Below are positions 17,744 to 26,212 of a stretch of DNA of 64,000 nucleotides, piece after piece. Origin of the DNA: Micrococcales bacterium (GTDB taxonomy: Bacteria > Actinomycetota > Actinomycetes > S36-B12 > UBA10799); NCBI GenBank assembly GCA_016703125.1, contig JADJCR010000004.1:372001-436000 (forward strand). The letters run 5' to 3'. The notes below the pieces were generated by a model. The model worked only from the letters and a program-made list of their open reading frames with translations, did no database searches and was not told the origin of the DNA. Made by a program: the position numbers and the translations under genes. Each line of letters begins with the position of its first letter. Within the stretch, counting starts at the first letter, position 1.

Positions 17744-18342
17744 ATGTCCGATACTCGTCGCCGCTACCTCGCCCCTATCGCCACCATCGCCTTCGCCGGT
17801 TCCGCCGGAGCGGCCACCGCCGCCAAATTCATCACCGGCAAGGACATCAAGGACGGCAGCATCACTGCCAAGGACTTGAAGAATCAGACGTGAACAAGAA
17901 GATCAAGGACGCCACCATCACTGGCACGAAGATCAAGGACGGCTCTCTGTCACCATCCGACTTCTCGGGCTCGGTCGTCGGCCCACAGGGGCCACAAGGC
18001 CCGCAGGGGCTGCAAGGGCCGCCAGGTGCGCCAGGAGTCTCCGGTTACGAGTTGGCCTCCGAGACCTACCAGAACGTCTCCGCGGTCAACAGCGGTGGTC
18101 ACCGTGGCCTCAGCGACGTGAAGACCGTGCTCTGCCCCACCGGCAAGACCGTTGTGACCGGTGGCTTCGACTTGGGCACCGACGACACCCAGAACGGCGT
18201 GCAGCGGTTCGTGCAGATCAGTTCCTCACAGCCGAACGCGAATGCCACGGGCTGGTCGGTGCAGCTGTTCAACAACTCCAACAGCGTCGACGTCAGCATC
18301 GACCTGAAAGTGACGGCCGTCTGCATGAAGACCCCGGCCTGA
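17744..18342 (+). CDS. exported collagen-like protein 1, in two frames
   Basis: The first frame (ATG 17744, GGAAGGAG site) has a short signal-like segment and the repeat GKDIKDGSITAKDLKN, and stops at 17891-17893. The second frame, whose GTG overlaps that TGA, continues the same repeat (KDATITGTKIKDGSL), then has a collagen-type GPQGPQGPQG stretch and a C-terminal beta-rich domain with CPTGKTVVTGGF and a Cys pair. One added base would give a single protein of about 200 residues. A paralogue lies at 23108-23628. It is probably a surface or secreted protein. Two overlapping genes are a less likely reading. Confidence 0.62.
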
Positions 18343-18617
18343 TCACCCGGGCGCGACCCAGAACTTGCGCAGCGGTTCACTGACATGCCACACGGTGCGG
18401 GCTCCGGCGGCGAGTTCGACCACATCACCGGGGCCGATGTCGAGCGCTTCCTGCTCAGCGATCTCGATGTTGGCGGCGTCCGTGGAAACCCCGCTCGGCG
18501 ATGGGCGCTTCCAAACGGCGTGGCTTCGCCCGCAGGGACCTGCTCCGGCGGCACGGGGGCGTGGGCGCGGCGGCCGGTGGAAGAGGACACGGAAAGGGAC
18601 GACAGCGAGGCCTTCAC
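18343..18617 (-). pseudogene. remnant of a DUF861/EutQ-like cupin
   Basis: The C-terminal part in one frame (DIGPGDVVELAAGARTVWHV, then LRKFWVAP) is a clear cupin ending. The N-terminal part (VPPEQVPAGEATPFGS), read from GTG 18617 in another frame, matches the usual start of the same family. About 20 residues of the central barrel strands, including the expected metal-site region, are missing between them. A frameshift plus an internal deletion makes this a decayed gene. Confidence 0.6.
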
Positions 18618-18642
18618 CTGTAGTTTGTTGCCTGAATTTCAC

Positions 18643-18671
18643 TTGACATATCCGGGTCCGCCCGCAAGGAT
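18643..18671 (+). promoter_or_regulatory. sigma-70 type promoter for the riboswitch-baeRF transcript
   Basis: A perfect -35 TTGACA (18643-18648), a 17-bp spacer and a weaker -10 AAGGAT (18666-18671). Transcription would begin about 18678, right at the 5' strand of the aptamer. Confidence 0.55.
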
Positions 18672-18677
18672 AGGAGC

Positions 18678-18782
18678 GTGAGGGGAGTACCCCATCCACC
18701 CGTTGAGCGTCAGTACGGCGGCCACCCGGCCGCCCGGCGACGGGGGCCCTGCGGGCCGGGAGAGACCTCTGGAACCAGGAGT
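18678..18782 (+). ncRNA. yybP-ykoY (Mn2+) riboswitch
   Basis: The hallmark aptamer strands are present. The 5' strand is GAGG-GGAGTA at 18680-18689 and the 3' strand is GAGA-CCTC at 18762-18769, so GAGG and CCTC pair as P1. Between them lies GTCAGTACGGCGG and GC-rich helices, as in actinobacterial members. Just after P1, CTCTG (18767-18771) can instead pair with CAGGAG at 18776-18781, which contains the ribosome site of the next gene. This suggests Mn2+ binding stabilises P1 and frees translation. It was identified from the consensus by eye; no covariance search was run. Confidence 0.72.
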
Positions 18783-18787
18783 CTGCC

Positions 18788-19894
18788 GTGAGCACCGTAC
18801 TTCCCACCCCCCGCCCTACTCTCGCCCGCCCGGACGCCAGCGACCTCGCCGCCCTCATGAGGGTGCGCGGGCTGTGCATCTCGATCCTCATGAACACCAC
18901 CCCCGGGCCCCGCATGTCCGAAAGTGACCGGCAGCGGTTGTCGGCGCACGCTCGCGACGTTGTGCGCCGGCTGGAACTCGAGCCGGATCCTGGGCAGGCC
19001 GCCGTGCTCGAGTCCCGCCTGCGCAGGGCTTTGGAGCAGGTCGCACTCGCGCCAACCGACACCGCGCTGGCGCTGTTCGTCTCGGATGCGACCATCCGCC
19101 TGATCCATCTGCCCGTCACCGTGGAGGACCGCGTCATCATCGATCCGACGTTCGCCACCCGCGACGTCCTGCGCGCTGTCCAAGCCAACCCGAGGTTCCT
19201 CCTGCTGCACATGGACCACCGGTCCGCCAGCCTCTACCGGTACAACCAGAAGTACCTCGAGCCGCAGCTGTCCCCAGACTTCCCCGCACTGCGCGAGGGC
19301 CGGGTCCGAACCGGCCAGGACGTGGAACGGCGGCGCGGGTTCCTGCGCGAGGTCGATGCAGGACTCAGCCGACACCTGGCAGAGGCGAAGCTGCCGGTGG
19401 TCCTCGTCGGCGGTGAACGGATCCTCGGGGAGTACCTACGGGTCACCGGCAACGGAGCCGCGATCGCGGGCCTCGCCCGCGGGATCCGCAACCGGCCGCG
19501 CCTGAGCGAGCTGGAGGACATCGGGCGCTTGGTCATGGAGGACCACGTCGCCGACCTGGGGGCCGCGGCACACGACACGTTCCACGCCCGGCTGCGCACC
19601 CGCCGGGCGGTGACGGGGCTGCTCGGGTGTTGGCATGCCGCGAGCACCGGAACGCCCGAACTGCTTGTGGTCGAGCAGCACTTCGCGATGCCCGCCCGCA
19701 TGGTCGCCGGCGGCCGCTACCTTGAACCGAGCGACGACGGCGAGCACCCCGACGTGATCGACGACGCGGTCGACGACCTCATCGAGAGGGTCCTGCAAAG
19801 AGGTGGCTTCGTCTCCGTGGTGCCGGACGGCACGCTCCGCGACCATGGCCGGGTGGCCCTGACCTTGGCGCAGGGACACAGAATGAACCCATGA
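18788..19894 (+). CDS. baeRF (bacterial archaeo-eukaryotic release factor-like) protein
   Basis: A 368-residue protein resembling the bacterial eRF1-like (baeRF) superfamily. It has an N-terminal domain with LAALMRVRGLCISILMNT and HARDVVRRLELEPD, a middle segment FLLLHMDHRSASLYRYNQKY, and a C-terminal L7Ae-like part with DDAVDDLIERVLQRGGFVS that resembles eRF1 domain 3. baeRFs are predicted to act on ribosomes or tRNA under stress, but most are uncharacterised. GTG 18788 follows AGGAG. It is preceded by a predicted Mn2+ riboswitch and its stop overlaps the next start. Confidence 0.75.
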   Translation: MSTVLPTPRPTLARPDASDLAALMRVRGLCISILMNTTPGPRMSESDRQRLSAHARDVVRRLELEPDPGQAAVLESRLRRALEQVALAPTDTALALFVSDATIRLIHLPVTVEDRVIIDPTFATRDVLRAVQANPRFLLLHMDHRSASLYRYNQKYLEPQLSPDFPALREGRVRTGQDVERRRGFLREVDAGLSRHLAEAKLPVVLVGGERILGEYLRVTGNGAAIAGLARGIRNRPRLSELEDIGRLVMEDHVADLGAAAHDTFHARLRTRRAVTGLLGCWHAASTGTPELLVVEQHFAMPARMVAGGRYLEPSDDGEHPDVIDDAVDDLIERVLQRGGFVSVVPDGTLRDHGRVALTLAQGHRMNP

Positions 19895-20292
19895 ACCTGT
19901 TGCCAGAACCGCCTGAGACCCTGCTGCCCGAGGACCCCGCGGCCCCGGCCGTGGCCACCGGCACCGACCCTGAGCAGACCGCCGCCCGCTTCCCCGCCTC
20001 CAGCCTTGCGTGGGCCTCGCTGGCCCGGCGCGCACGCGAGCAGGGACGCACCATCGAGTCGTACGCCTTCGCCCGCGTCGGGTACCACCGCGGGCTGGAT
20101 TCTCTGCGGCGCAGCGGCTGGAAGGGACATGGACCGATCCCCTGGTCCCATGAGCCCAACCGCGGCTTCCTGGAGTGCCTCTATGAACTGTCCCTGGCGG
20201 CGCAGGCCATCGGGGAGACCGACGAGGCCGACCGCACCCGGAAGTTCCTGTTCGACAGTTCCCGGGAGGCCGCCGACGTCCTGGGAGTGTGA
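19891..20292 (+). CDS. DUF3151 family protein
   Basis: A 133-residue soluble protein typical of the actinobacterial DUF3151 family, with WASLARRAREQGRTIESYAF, VGYHRGLDSLRR and GWKGHGPIPWSHEPNRGFL. It is Trp- and Arg-rich and mainly helical. The function is unknown. It is translationally coupled to the baeRF gene (ATGA overlap), so it would share the Mn2+-responsive transcript. Confidence 0.85.
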   Translation: MNLLPEPPETLLPEDPAAPAVATGTDPEQTAARFPASSLAWASLARRAREQGRTIESYAFARVGYHRGLDSLRRSGWKGHGPIPWSHEPNRGFLECLYELSLAAQAIGETDEADRTRKFLFDSSREAADVLGV

Positions 20293-20307
20293 CCGGTCGA
20301 GCACGGC

Positions 20308-20667
20308 TCAGCGCGTGGGGGACGTCCAGGCCGCCTTCAGCAACGGCACCTGCACCGGCATCCGCGCCCACACCGCCGCCTTCTGCCAGGCCGGGCGCCT
20401 GCTCCGCTGCACGTCGAGAGCCATCTTCAGGTTGCCGACCCAGATCCCGGCGAGGGTGGCGGTCGTCACTGCGGGCGCCCACCGCTGCCGCGTGGTCAGC
20501 CCCGCCGCGCAGACCAACTCCAGCACGCCGCTGCCGTACACCCATGGTCGCGGGGCTCCCAGTTGCTGCGGCACGAGCGGTTCGAACACCTGCGGGCGGA
20601 CCATATGGACGACACCACTGACGGTGAACGTCGCGATGACCAGTTTCGTTCCGGTGGGCAATGTCAT
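20308..20667 (-). CDS. DoxX-like membrane protein
   Basis: A 119-residue protein with about four hydrophobic helices. It shows the DoxX-type pattern FTVSGVVHMVRPQVFEPLVP followed by GSGVLELVCAAGLTT. Members are of uncertain function and are often linked to redox or detoxification. ATG 20667 lies 2 bp after the stop of the upstream DUF445 gene, so they form an operon. Confidence 0.75.
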   Translation of the reverse strand: MTLPTGTKLVIATFTVSGVVHMVRPQVFEPLVPQQLGAPRPWVYGSGVLELVCAAGLTTRQRWAPAVTTATLAGIWVGNLKMALDVQRSRRPAWQKAAVWARMPVQVPLLKAAWTSPTR

Positions 20668-20669
20668 GG

Positions 20670-21932
20670 TCACACCAGTATCACGTGGCTGACCGTGTAG
20701 ATCACCAAACCCGCCAGCGCACCCACCAGCGTGCCGTTGAGCCGGATGAACTGCAGGTCTCGGCCAACCTGGATCTCGATCTTGCGTGAGGTCTCCTCGG
20801 CATCCCACCGGTCGACCGTCTCGGTGATCAGGGCCGTGATCTCCTCGCGGTTGTTCGTGACGACGTGCACGGCGGCATCCTCGACCCAGGTATTCACCCG
20901 TGCGCGCGTGGCTTCGTTATCGACCAGGTTGCGCCCGAGCGAAACCAGCGAGTCGACGATTCGCACCCGCAGGTCCGAGGTGGGGTCATCGATGGCCCTC
21001 AACAGCATCTCCTTGGCTACCGTCCCGGTCGTGTTCAGCGTGCGCGCGACCTCCGGGTGGTCCAGGACGCGCATCTTCGCCTGCTCCGCGCGGAACTGCA
21101 TGTCGGCGTCGAAGCGCAGATCATTCGACAGCTTCAACAACGCCTCGTCGATCGACTTGCGCAGCGGGTGGTGCCGGTTGTCGCGCACGTCCTGGGCAAA
21201 ACGCACTGCCTCCCGGTGGACCTTGTTCGCCACCATGTCGTCAGCCCACTTCGGCGACCAGCCGGGAGCCTGCTGCTCAACGACGTCCACCACCCGGTTC
21301 CGGTTGTCGGCCAGCCAGTCGTGCAGCGAGCCGGCGACGAGGTCGATGAGAGGTTCGTGGGCCTTGTCGGCGACCACGTTGCCCAGCAGGTTTCCCGCCG
21401 GTTCAGCGATGGGGAACTCCTCGGCACGACGGCGCAGGAACTCGGAGACCGCCGTGCGGACCTGCTCGTCGTCGAGCAGCCCGATCCCTGCGCGGATCCC
21501 CACCGCGATCTCGGCGGAAACCCGGCGGGCGTTGCCGTAGTCGCTGATCCACCGTCCGACCCGCAGGCCCACGTCGAGGGCCCGGATGCGCTGGCGCACC
21601 ACCTCCTCGGCCAGGAAGTTGGTCCCCACGAAGTCGCCGAGGTTGCGGCCGATCGCGTTCTTACGGGTCGGGATGATCGCGGTGTGGGGAATGGGCAGCC
21701 CCAACGGGCGGCGGAACAGGGCGGTGACCGCGAACCAGTCGGCCAGCGCACCCACCATGCCCGCCTCCGCAGCAGCCCGCACATAGCCGGCCCACCCGAC
21801 ACCTTCACCCTCGAGCACGAATGCGATCACGTAGATGACCGCCGCGGCGACCAGTGCGCCGACCGCCACCAACTTCATGCGTCGTAGGCCGCGCAGCTTC
21901 TCCTCATCGGCCGAGACTGCCAATGCACTCAT
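20670..21932 (-). CDS. DUF445 family membrane protein
   Basis: A 420-residue protein with N-terminal hydrophobic segments (VAVGALVAAAVIYVIAFVLEG and AEAGMVGALADWFAVTALFRRP), a long helical cytoplasmic region and a C-terminal transmembrane helix (LVGALAGLVIYTVSHVILV). AEAGMVGALADWFAVTALFR and PIPHTAIIPTRK are DUF445 signatures. The role is unknown. ATG 21932 is favoured (AGGAT upstream) over a GTG six codons earlier. Confidence 0.9.
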   Translation of the reverse strand: MSALAVSADEEKLRGLRRMKLVAVGALVAAAVIYVIAFVLEGEGVGWAGYVRAAAEAGMVGALADWFAVTALFRRPLGLPIPHTAIIPTRKNAIGRNLGDFVGTNFLAEEVVRQRIRALDVGLRVGRWISDYGNARRVSAEIAVGIRAGIGLLDDEQVRTAVSEFLRRRAEEFPIAEPAGNLLGNVVADKAHEPLIDLVAGSLHDWLADNRNRVVDVVEQQAPGWSPKWADDMVANKVHREAVRFAQDVRDNRHHPLRKSIDEALLKLSNDLRFDADMQFRAEQAKMRVLDHPEVARTLNTTGTVAKEMLLRAIDDPTSDLRVRIVDSLVSLGRNLVDNEATRARVNTWVEDAAVHVVTNNREEITALITETVDRWDAEETSRKIEIQVGRDLQFIRLNGTLVGALAGLVIYTVSHVILV

Positions 21933-21960
21933 ACGGCGATCCTGCCCCACGAGTGGTCCG

Positions 21961-22707
21961 TCAGCGGTTGTCCGCCCCCACGTGCCAGATCACAGCGATG
22001 ACGGCGCCCACCACGGCGAAGGCCACCACCGGGGTCACGGCCATGATGAACACCGGGGACTCGCCGGTCCGGGCCACAAGCGCCCCGGCCGTGAGGGTTG
22101 CCACGGCCGCCGAGCCCACGACCGTAGCCCGCGCCGCGATCCTGCCCAGTCGCGAGGGTTGCCGGGTCAGGGGGTAGGTCGGCGCCTCCGTGTACCACCG
22201 CATGGTCCAGGCGGCGATCAGCACGAGGCCGGCCACCGACAGCACGATCTGCAGGAAGTAGTAGGCGGGCATCCCGAGCACCGGCGTGTGGAACACGGCG
22301 AACCGGTCGGTGAGGATCGTGCCCTCGTGGGTGAACCAGTCGAGCACCTGGTGGGTGAGGCCCCCGAGGAACAGCGAAAGCAGCACCCCCAGCATCTTGC
22401 CGGGCGTGGCCAGCCGGCGGCGCAGACCGGGCTGCTGGTGTGGGGAGAGGCGGGCGCGGATCCCGGACGGGGCGAACCAGTCCATGGGTCGCGCGAAGAA
22501 GCCGTGCCACACCACGAACAGCGCGAATCCGACCAGGATGTTCGTCAGGAACGCGCCGTGCACCGTGTGGGTCGCATCGGTCGTGTATGGCAGGAAGGGC
22601 GCGAACAGCGGCAGATCTGGGGCCATGGCACCGATCACCAGCGCCGACGCGGACAGCCGACCGCCGAACGGCAGGACGGCAGCGGCATGGCTGACGGTGA
22701 ACGGCAT
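21961..22707 (-). CDS. DUF4184 family membrane protein
   Basis: A 248-residue protein beginning MPFTVSHAAAVLPF, the characteristic start of DUF4184. It continues with GAMAPDLPLF, and helices at about 55-70, 110-125, 150-165, 190-205 and 220-240. His and Asp residues (SHAA, APDLP, LTHQVLDWFTHEG) are conserved and resemble the metal site of YdjM/LexA-binding membrane hydrolases. The function is unknown. Confidence 0.85.
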   Translation of the reverse strand: MPFTVSHAAAVLPFGGRLSASALVIGAMAPDLPLFAPFLPYTTDATHTVHGAFLTNILVGFALFVVWHGFFARPMDWFAPSGIRARLSPHQQPGLRRRLATPGKMLGVLLSLFLGGLTHQVLDWFTHEGTILTDRFAVFHTPVLGMPAYYFLQIVLSVAGLVLIAAWTMRWYTEAPTYPLTRQPSRLGRIAARATVVGSAAVATLTAGALVARTGESPVFIMAVTPVVAFAVVGAVIAVIWHVGADNR

Positions 22708-22927
22708 GGTTCCAGTGTCTCGGCAGAATCGACCCGATCCACAGGCATGTGCCCAACGTCACGCAAGCACGGTGAGAGTCGTATTGGCGCCACCTCGGTC
22801 CTTCAGGCCTCGCATGGGGCGAGAGTGGGCCGAGTCCCGGAGGTGGATCGGAAATCGACTCCCGTGCGTCGGCGGGATCACCGCGGGGGCATCCCGTGCC
22901 GCGCCTGCTCGGTATCGTTGACCCATC

Positions 22928-22999
22928 GCCCCGTTAGCTCAGTGGTAGAGCACTCGCCTTGTAAGCGAGCGGTCGTCCGTTCAATCCGGACACGGGGCT
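22928..22999 (+). tRNA. tRNA-Thr(TGT)
   Basis: A 72-nt cloverleaf. The acceptor GCCCCGT pairs with ACGGGGC, the anticodon arm CTCGC-CTTGTAA-GCGAG has anticodon TGT (codon ACA, Thr), and the T-loop is CGTTCAATCCG. CCA is not encoded. Confidence 0.95.
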
Positions 23000-23107
23000 C
23001 TGTTGCGGCGGCTGCCATGCTCAGGACCGGACTCCCCGCCCGCGCCACCGACCTCGTCCTGACACCGGCACTGCACGGGCGTGAGGTCGCCCGGAAGGAG
23101 TCCTCCC

Positions 23108-23628
23108 ATGCGGCGCACACTCAAGGCGAAGCGGGGCGTGGTCATTGCGTTCCTGCTCGGGCTGGCGCTGGCGACTGCCACCACAGCCACTGCGGCAACC
23201 ATGATCACCAGCAAACAGATCAAGAACGGCACCATCACGATGAAGGACCTGTCGTCGGCGGTCCGTGCCAAGATCAACGCGCCGGGTCCTGCCGGTCCGG
23301 CCAGAGCCGATGACACCCTGGGTCAGCCCGGACCCGCCGGCATCCCCGGCGGATTCAGCACCGACAACACCTCCATCGTCACGGGCAACCAGGCGACCTT
23401 TCCGGTCCCCTTCCCGGGCGGCAATCGAACGCTGTGTGCCCGACCGGCACGGTGGCGATCGGCGGTTGGTACGAGATGGTGGGCGGCCACCAGAGCGAGC
23501 CCGTTCCGGTCGTGACGTCCTACCGCCAGGGCGGGAATCCCCGCAGGTGGTCGGTGTCCCTCATTTGGCCCGACACGTACGGCGGCGCCGACCCCACACA
23601 CGTCGCCAGGGCGGTGTGCGCCGGATAA
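23108..23628 (+). CDS. exported collagen-like protein 2, frameshifted
   Basis: A paralogue of 17744-18342. From ATG 23108 (GGAAGGAG site) it encodes a signal peptide (VVIAFLLGLALATATTATAA), the repeat MITSKQIKNGTITMKDL, a short collagen-like GPAGP stretch, and the beginning of a beta-rich domain. Near 23432 the frame breaks. The other frame supplies CPTGTVAIGGWYEMVGGH through PTHVARAVCAG, matching the paralogue's C-terminal domain. One missing base restores the protein. The function is unknown; it is presumably surface-exposed. Confidence 0.6.
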
Positions 23629-23653
23629 CCGAACCCCGGGGCCCCGAACGCAC

Positions 23654-23659
23654 TACCCT
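23654..23659 (+). promoter_or_regulatory. -10 box, leaderless spacing
   Basis: TACCCT ends 6 bp before the ATG at 23666, with no ribosome site. Confidence 0.45.
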
Positions 23660-23665
23660 CCTGGC

Positions 23666-24304
23666 ATGTCGACACGAGTGCTTCTGGAGATCTTCGGCTG
23701 GATCGGGTCCGGGCTGATCGTGCTGTCCCTGGCGCAGGCCCGGGTGTGGCGCTTCCGGGTGATGAACTTCATCGGGGCCGTCATCGCCACGTTCTACAAC
23801 TTCTGGCTGGCCATCTGGCCCTTCGGCGCCATGAACCTGATCATCGCCATCATCGACGCCTACTGGCTGGTGCGACTGAGCCGGGAGCGGCGGCCGGAAT
23901 CATCGGCCTACGACCTGCTCGAGGTGGGGCACGACGACGCCTACCTCCAGCACTTCCTGCACGTCCACCGCGAGGACGCCAAAGAGCATTTCCCCGACTT
24001 CGACCCGACCGACCACAGCGTGTCCAACGTCCTGGTCATGCGTGGCGACGAGGCGGTGGGCGTGGTGACCATTGCCGACATCAGCGACGGCACGGCCAGC
24101 GTGAGCCTGGACTACGTCACCGAGCGCTTCCGCGACTTCTCACCGGGCACGTTCGTCTACCAGGACTCCGGCATGTTCGAACGCCTCGGCGTCAGGCGGG
24201 TGCACGCCCCCGCGAGCGCAGGGCCCCAGTACCTGCAACGCATGGGGTTCCGCCAGGAGGGCGAGGACTGGGTGCGCGACGTGACACCCACAAGGGCGGC
24301 GTAG
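23666..24304 (+). CDS. YgjV-like membrane protein with C-terminal acetyltransferase-like domain
   Basis: A 212-residue protein. Residues 1-75 form three helices resembling the YgjV/Imp inner-membrane family (FGWIGSGLIVLSLAQ, VMNFIGAVIATFYNFWLA, AMNLIIAIIDAYWLV). Residues 90-212 look like a GNAT-type fold, with VLVMRGDEAVGVVTIAD, MFERLGVRRVHAPA and YLQRMGFRQEGEDW. The function is unknown. It is probably transcribed leaderless. Confidence 0.72.
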   Translation: MSTRVLLEIFGWIGSGLIVLSLAQARVWRFRVMNFIGAVIATFYNFWLAIWPFGAMNLIIAIIDAYWLVRLSRERRPESSAYDLLEVGHDDAYLQHFLHVHREDAKEHFPDFDPTDHSVSNVLVMRGDEAVGVVTIADISDGTASVSLDYVTERFRDFSPGTFVYQDSGMFERLGVRRVHAPASAGPQYLQRMGFRQEGEDWVRDVTPTRAA

Positions 24305-25201
24305 TCAGGGAGCCTGCCGGCGGCCGATCAGTCCCTGGACCAACGCCGCCCCGATCAGCACGATCACCGCACCGACCGGCTGGTTCCACGTCAACGCCTC
24401 ACCCAGCACGACGATCCCAAGGAACGTGGAGACCAGCGGCGTCGCGTACGTGACCGATGCGCTGACCACGGAACCGGCCAGTGCGATGACCCGGAACATC
24501 CAGATGAAGGCAAGGCCGGTGGCCAGGGCGCCCAGCACCACGACGGCGAGCAGCGCACTCCAGCCCACAGCCGTCGGCGCCGGCGTCCAGATGAGGCACG
24601 CGGCCGCCATGATGGCCGTCGAGCAGATCAACTGGGCCCCCATGATCGACGCCCCGCCCTCGGGCCGCACCGCTAGGAACCGCCGCGTCCACGGCACTCC
24701 GACGCCGTAGCACAACGTCGCGCCCAGGCAGGCCAGGGAGCCGACCAGATCCCCGCTGACCCCCCGCCACACCCCCATCACCACCAGCACCCCGCCGAAC
24801 CCGATGAGCAGGCCCAGCAGTCGCTGCCGGGACAGCCGCTCGGCTGGCACCAGCGCCAGGGCGAAGGCCGCCGTGAACAGTGGCGTGGCGGCGTTGAAGA
24901 GGCCGGCCAATACGCTCGACACCCGAGTCTCGGCCCAGGCGAACAACGTGAAGGGGATGACATTGGTCATCAGCCCCACGAAGGCGGCATGCCACCACAC
25001 GGCACCGAACCGCGGCAGCCGCTTGCGCTGCGCAGCCATCACCAACACAACGGCCACGGCGCCGAAGAACACCCTGCCCAGGGTGATCTGCAACGGCACG
25101 AAGGAGTCCAGCGCGACCTTGATGAGGAAGAAGCTCGATCCCCACACGCCCGCCAGAGCCCACCAGTAGGGCAACCAGGACAGCCGCGTCGCATGTGGCA
25201 C
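24305..25201 (-). CDS. EamA/DMT-family transporter
   Basis: A 298-residue protein with ten predicted helices in two EamA repeats, starting WLPYWWALAGVWGSSFFLIKVAL. The second repeat includes VSASVTYATPLVSTFLGIVVLGE, the typical DMT C-terminal motif with a conserved Glu. It is likely a metabolite exporter of unknown substrate. GTG 25201 has a GGGAG site; the open frame further upstream has no helix or domain and is ignored. Confidence 0.88.
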   Translation of the reverse strand: MPHATRLSWLPYWWALAGVWGSSFFLIKVALDSFVPLQITLGRVFFGAVAVVLVMAAQRKRLPRFGAVWWHAAFVGLMTNVIPFTLFAWAETRVSSVLAGLFNAATPLFTAAFALALVPAERLSRQRLLGLLIGFGGVLVVMGVWRGVSGDLVGSLACLGATLCYGVGVPWTRRFLAVRPEGGASIMGAQLICSTAIMAAACLIWTPAPTAVGWSALLAVVVLGALATGLAFIWMFRVIALAGSVVSASVTYATPLVSTFLGIVVLGEALTWNQPVGAVIVLIGAALVQGLIGRRQAP

Positions 25202-25300
25202 GCTGGCGATTCTCCCTGGTGCCCCGGCCGACCTTGCCGCGGGACCAACACCGCCGTGTCGTAACCCGGCGCCACTCCACCGACGTTCCATGCTGGAGCC

Positions 25301-25969
25301 GTGGCCAGTGAGCAGACGTACCAGGCCTACCGCCGACGGGCACGCTACCCGTTGTTCCTGGCCGGGCTGCTCTTCCTGGTGGGCCTCGTGCTGATCATCG
25401 ACCCGGATCTGGCCACCGCCCAGCAGCACCACGTCACCGGCCGGACGCTGACCCTGTTCTCGTGGGCGATCTTCCTGGCCGACTACCTCATCTCGCTGGT
25501 ACTGGCCCCGAACCGCGAACAGTACGTGCGCTCCCACGTGCCGCAGGCGATCGGGGTGATCTTCCCGCCCCTGCGGATCCTGCTGATCTTCCATGTCACC
25601 TACGAGGTGGCCCGTCAGACCCGCGGGCGGTTCGGCCACCGGGTGCGGCTCTACCTGCTGTACGTAAGCACCCTGGTGATCCTGGTGTCGTCGGTGGCCG
25701 TCATGGTCGTCGAGCGCAACGCCCCGGGTGCCACGATCACCAGTTTCGGCGACGCGCTGTGGTGGGCTGCGGAGACGGTCTCCACCGTCGGCTACGGGGA
25801 CATGTACCCGGTGACACTTGCCGGCCGGGTGATCGCCGTCTCCTTGATGATCAACGGCTTCGTCATTTTGTCAGTCCTCACTGCCACAGTGGCTCAGAAG
25901 TTCATGAGCAGTCAGCTCGGGTTCGAGCCCCCCGCAGAGCCTGAGCCCCTGCCGGAGCCGGAGGTCTAG
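25301..25969 (+). CDS. potassium channel family protein
   Basis: A 222-residue channel subunit with about six helices and a pore loop carrying the K+ selectivity filter TVGYGD (in ETVSTVGYGDMYPVTLAG), followed by the inner helix VIAVSLMINGFVILSVL. There is no RCK domain; the tail is short and Pro/Glu-rich. The charged helix near LRILLIFHV is not a clear voltage sensor. The stop abuts the start of the DUF3263 gene. Confidence 0.92.
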   Translation: MASEQTYQAYRRRARYPLFLAGLLFLVGLVLIIDPDLATAQQHHVTGRTLTLFSWAIFLADYLISLVLAPNREQYVRSHVPQAIGVIFPPLRILLIFHVTYEVARQTRGRFGHRVRLYLLYVSTLVILVSSVAVMVVERNAPGATITSFGDALWWAAETVSTVGYGDMYPVTLAGRVIAVSLMINGFVILSVLTATVAQKFMSSQLGFEPPAEPEPLPEPEV

Positions 25970-26212
25970 ATGGAACCCCTTTCGGATCGTGATCGGGCGA
26001 TCCTGCAGTTCGAGAAGACGTGGTGGCGCTTCGAGGGCGCGAAGCATGCGGCGATCCGCGAGCAGTTCCACGTGTCCGCCACGCGTTACTACCAGTTGCT
26101 CAACGCCCTGCTCGACGACCCCGCGGCGCTGGCTGCAGAACCCGTGGTGGTCAGGCGGTTGCAGCGCCAGCGGCAGTCCCGCCGTGCGGCGATCGCGTCC
26201 CGGAGCGCCTGA
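25970..26212 (+). CDS. DUF3263 family protein
   Basis: An 80-residue actinobacterial DUF3263 protein, helix-turn-helix-like. It contains LSDRDRAILQFEKTWWRFEGAKHAAIRE, then ATRYYQLLNALLDDPAAL, and a basic Arg/Gln tail. A DNA-binding role is suspected for the family. It starts directly at the stop of the channel gene. Its last 62 bp overlap the convergent metalloprotein gene. Confidence 0.85.
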   Translation: MEPLSDRDRAILQFEKTWWRFEGAKHAAIREQFHVSATRYYQLLNALLDDPAALAAEPVVVRRLQRQRQSRRAAIASRSA

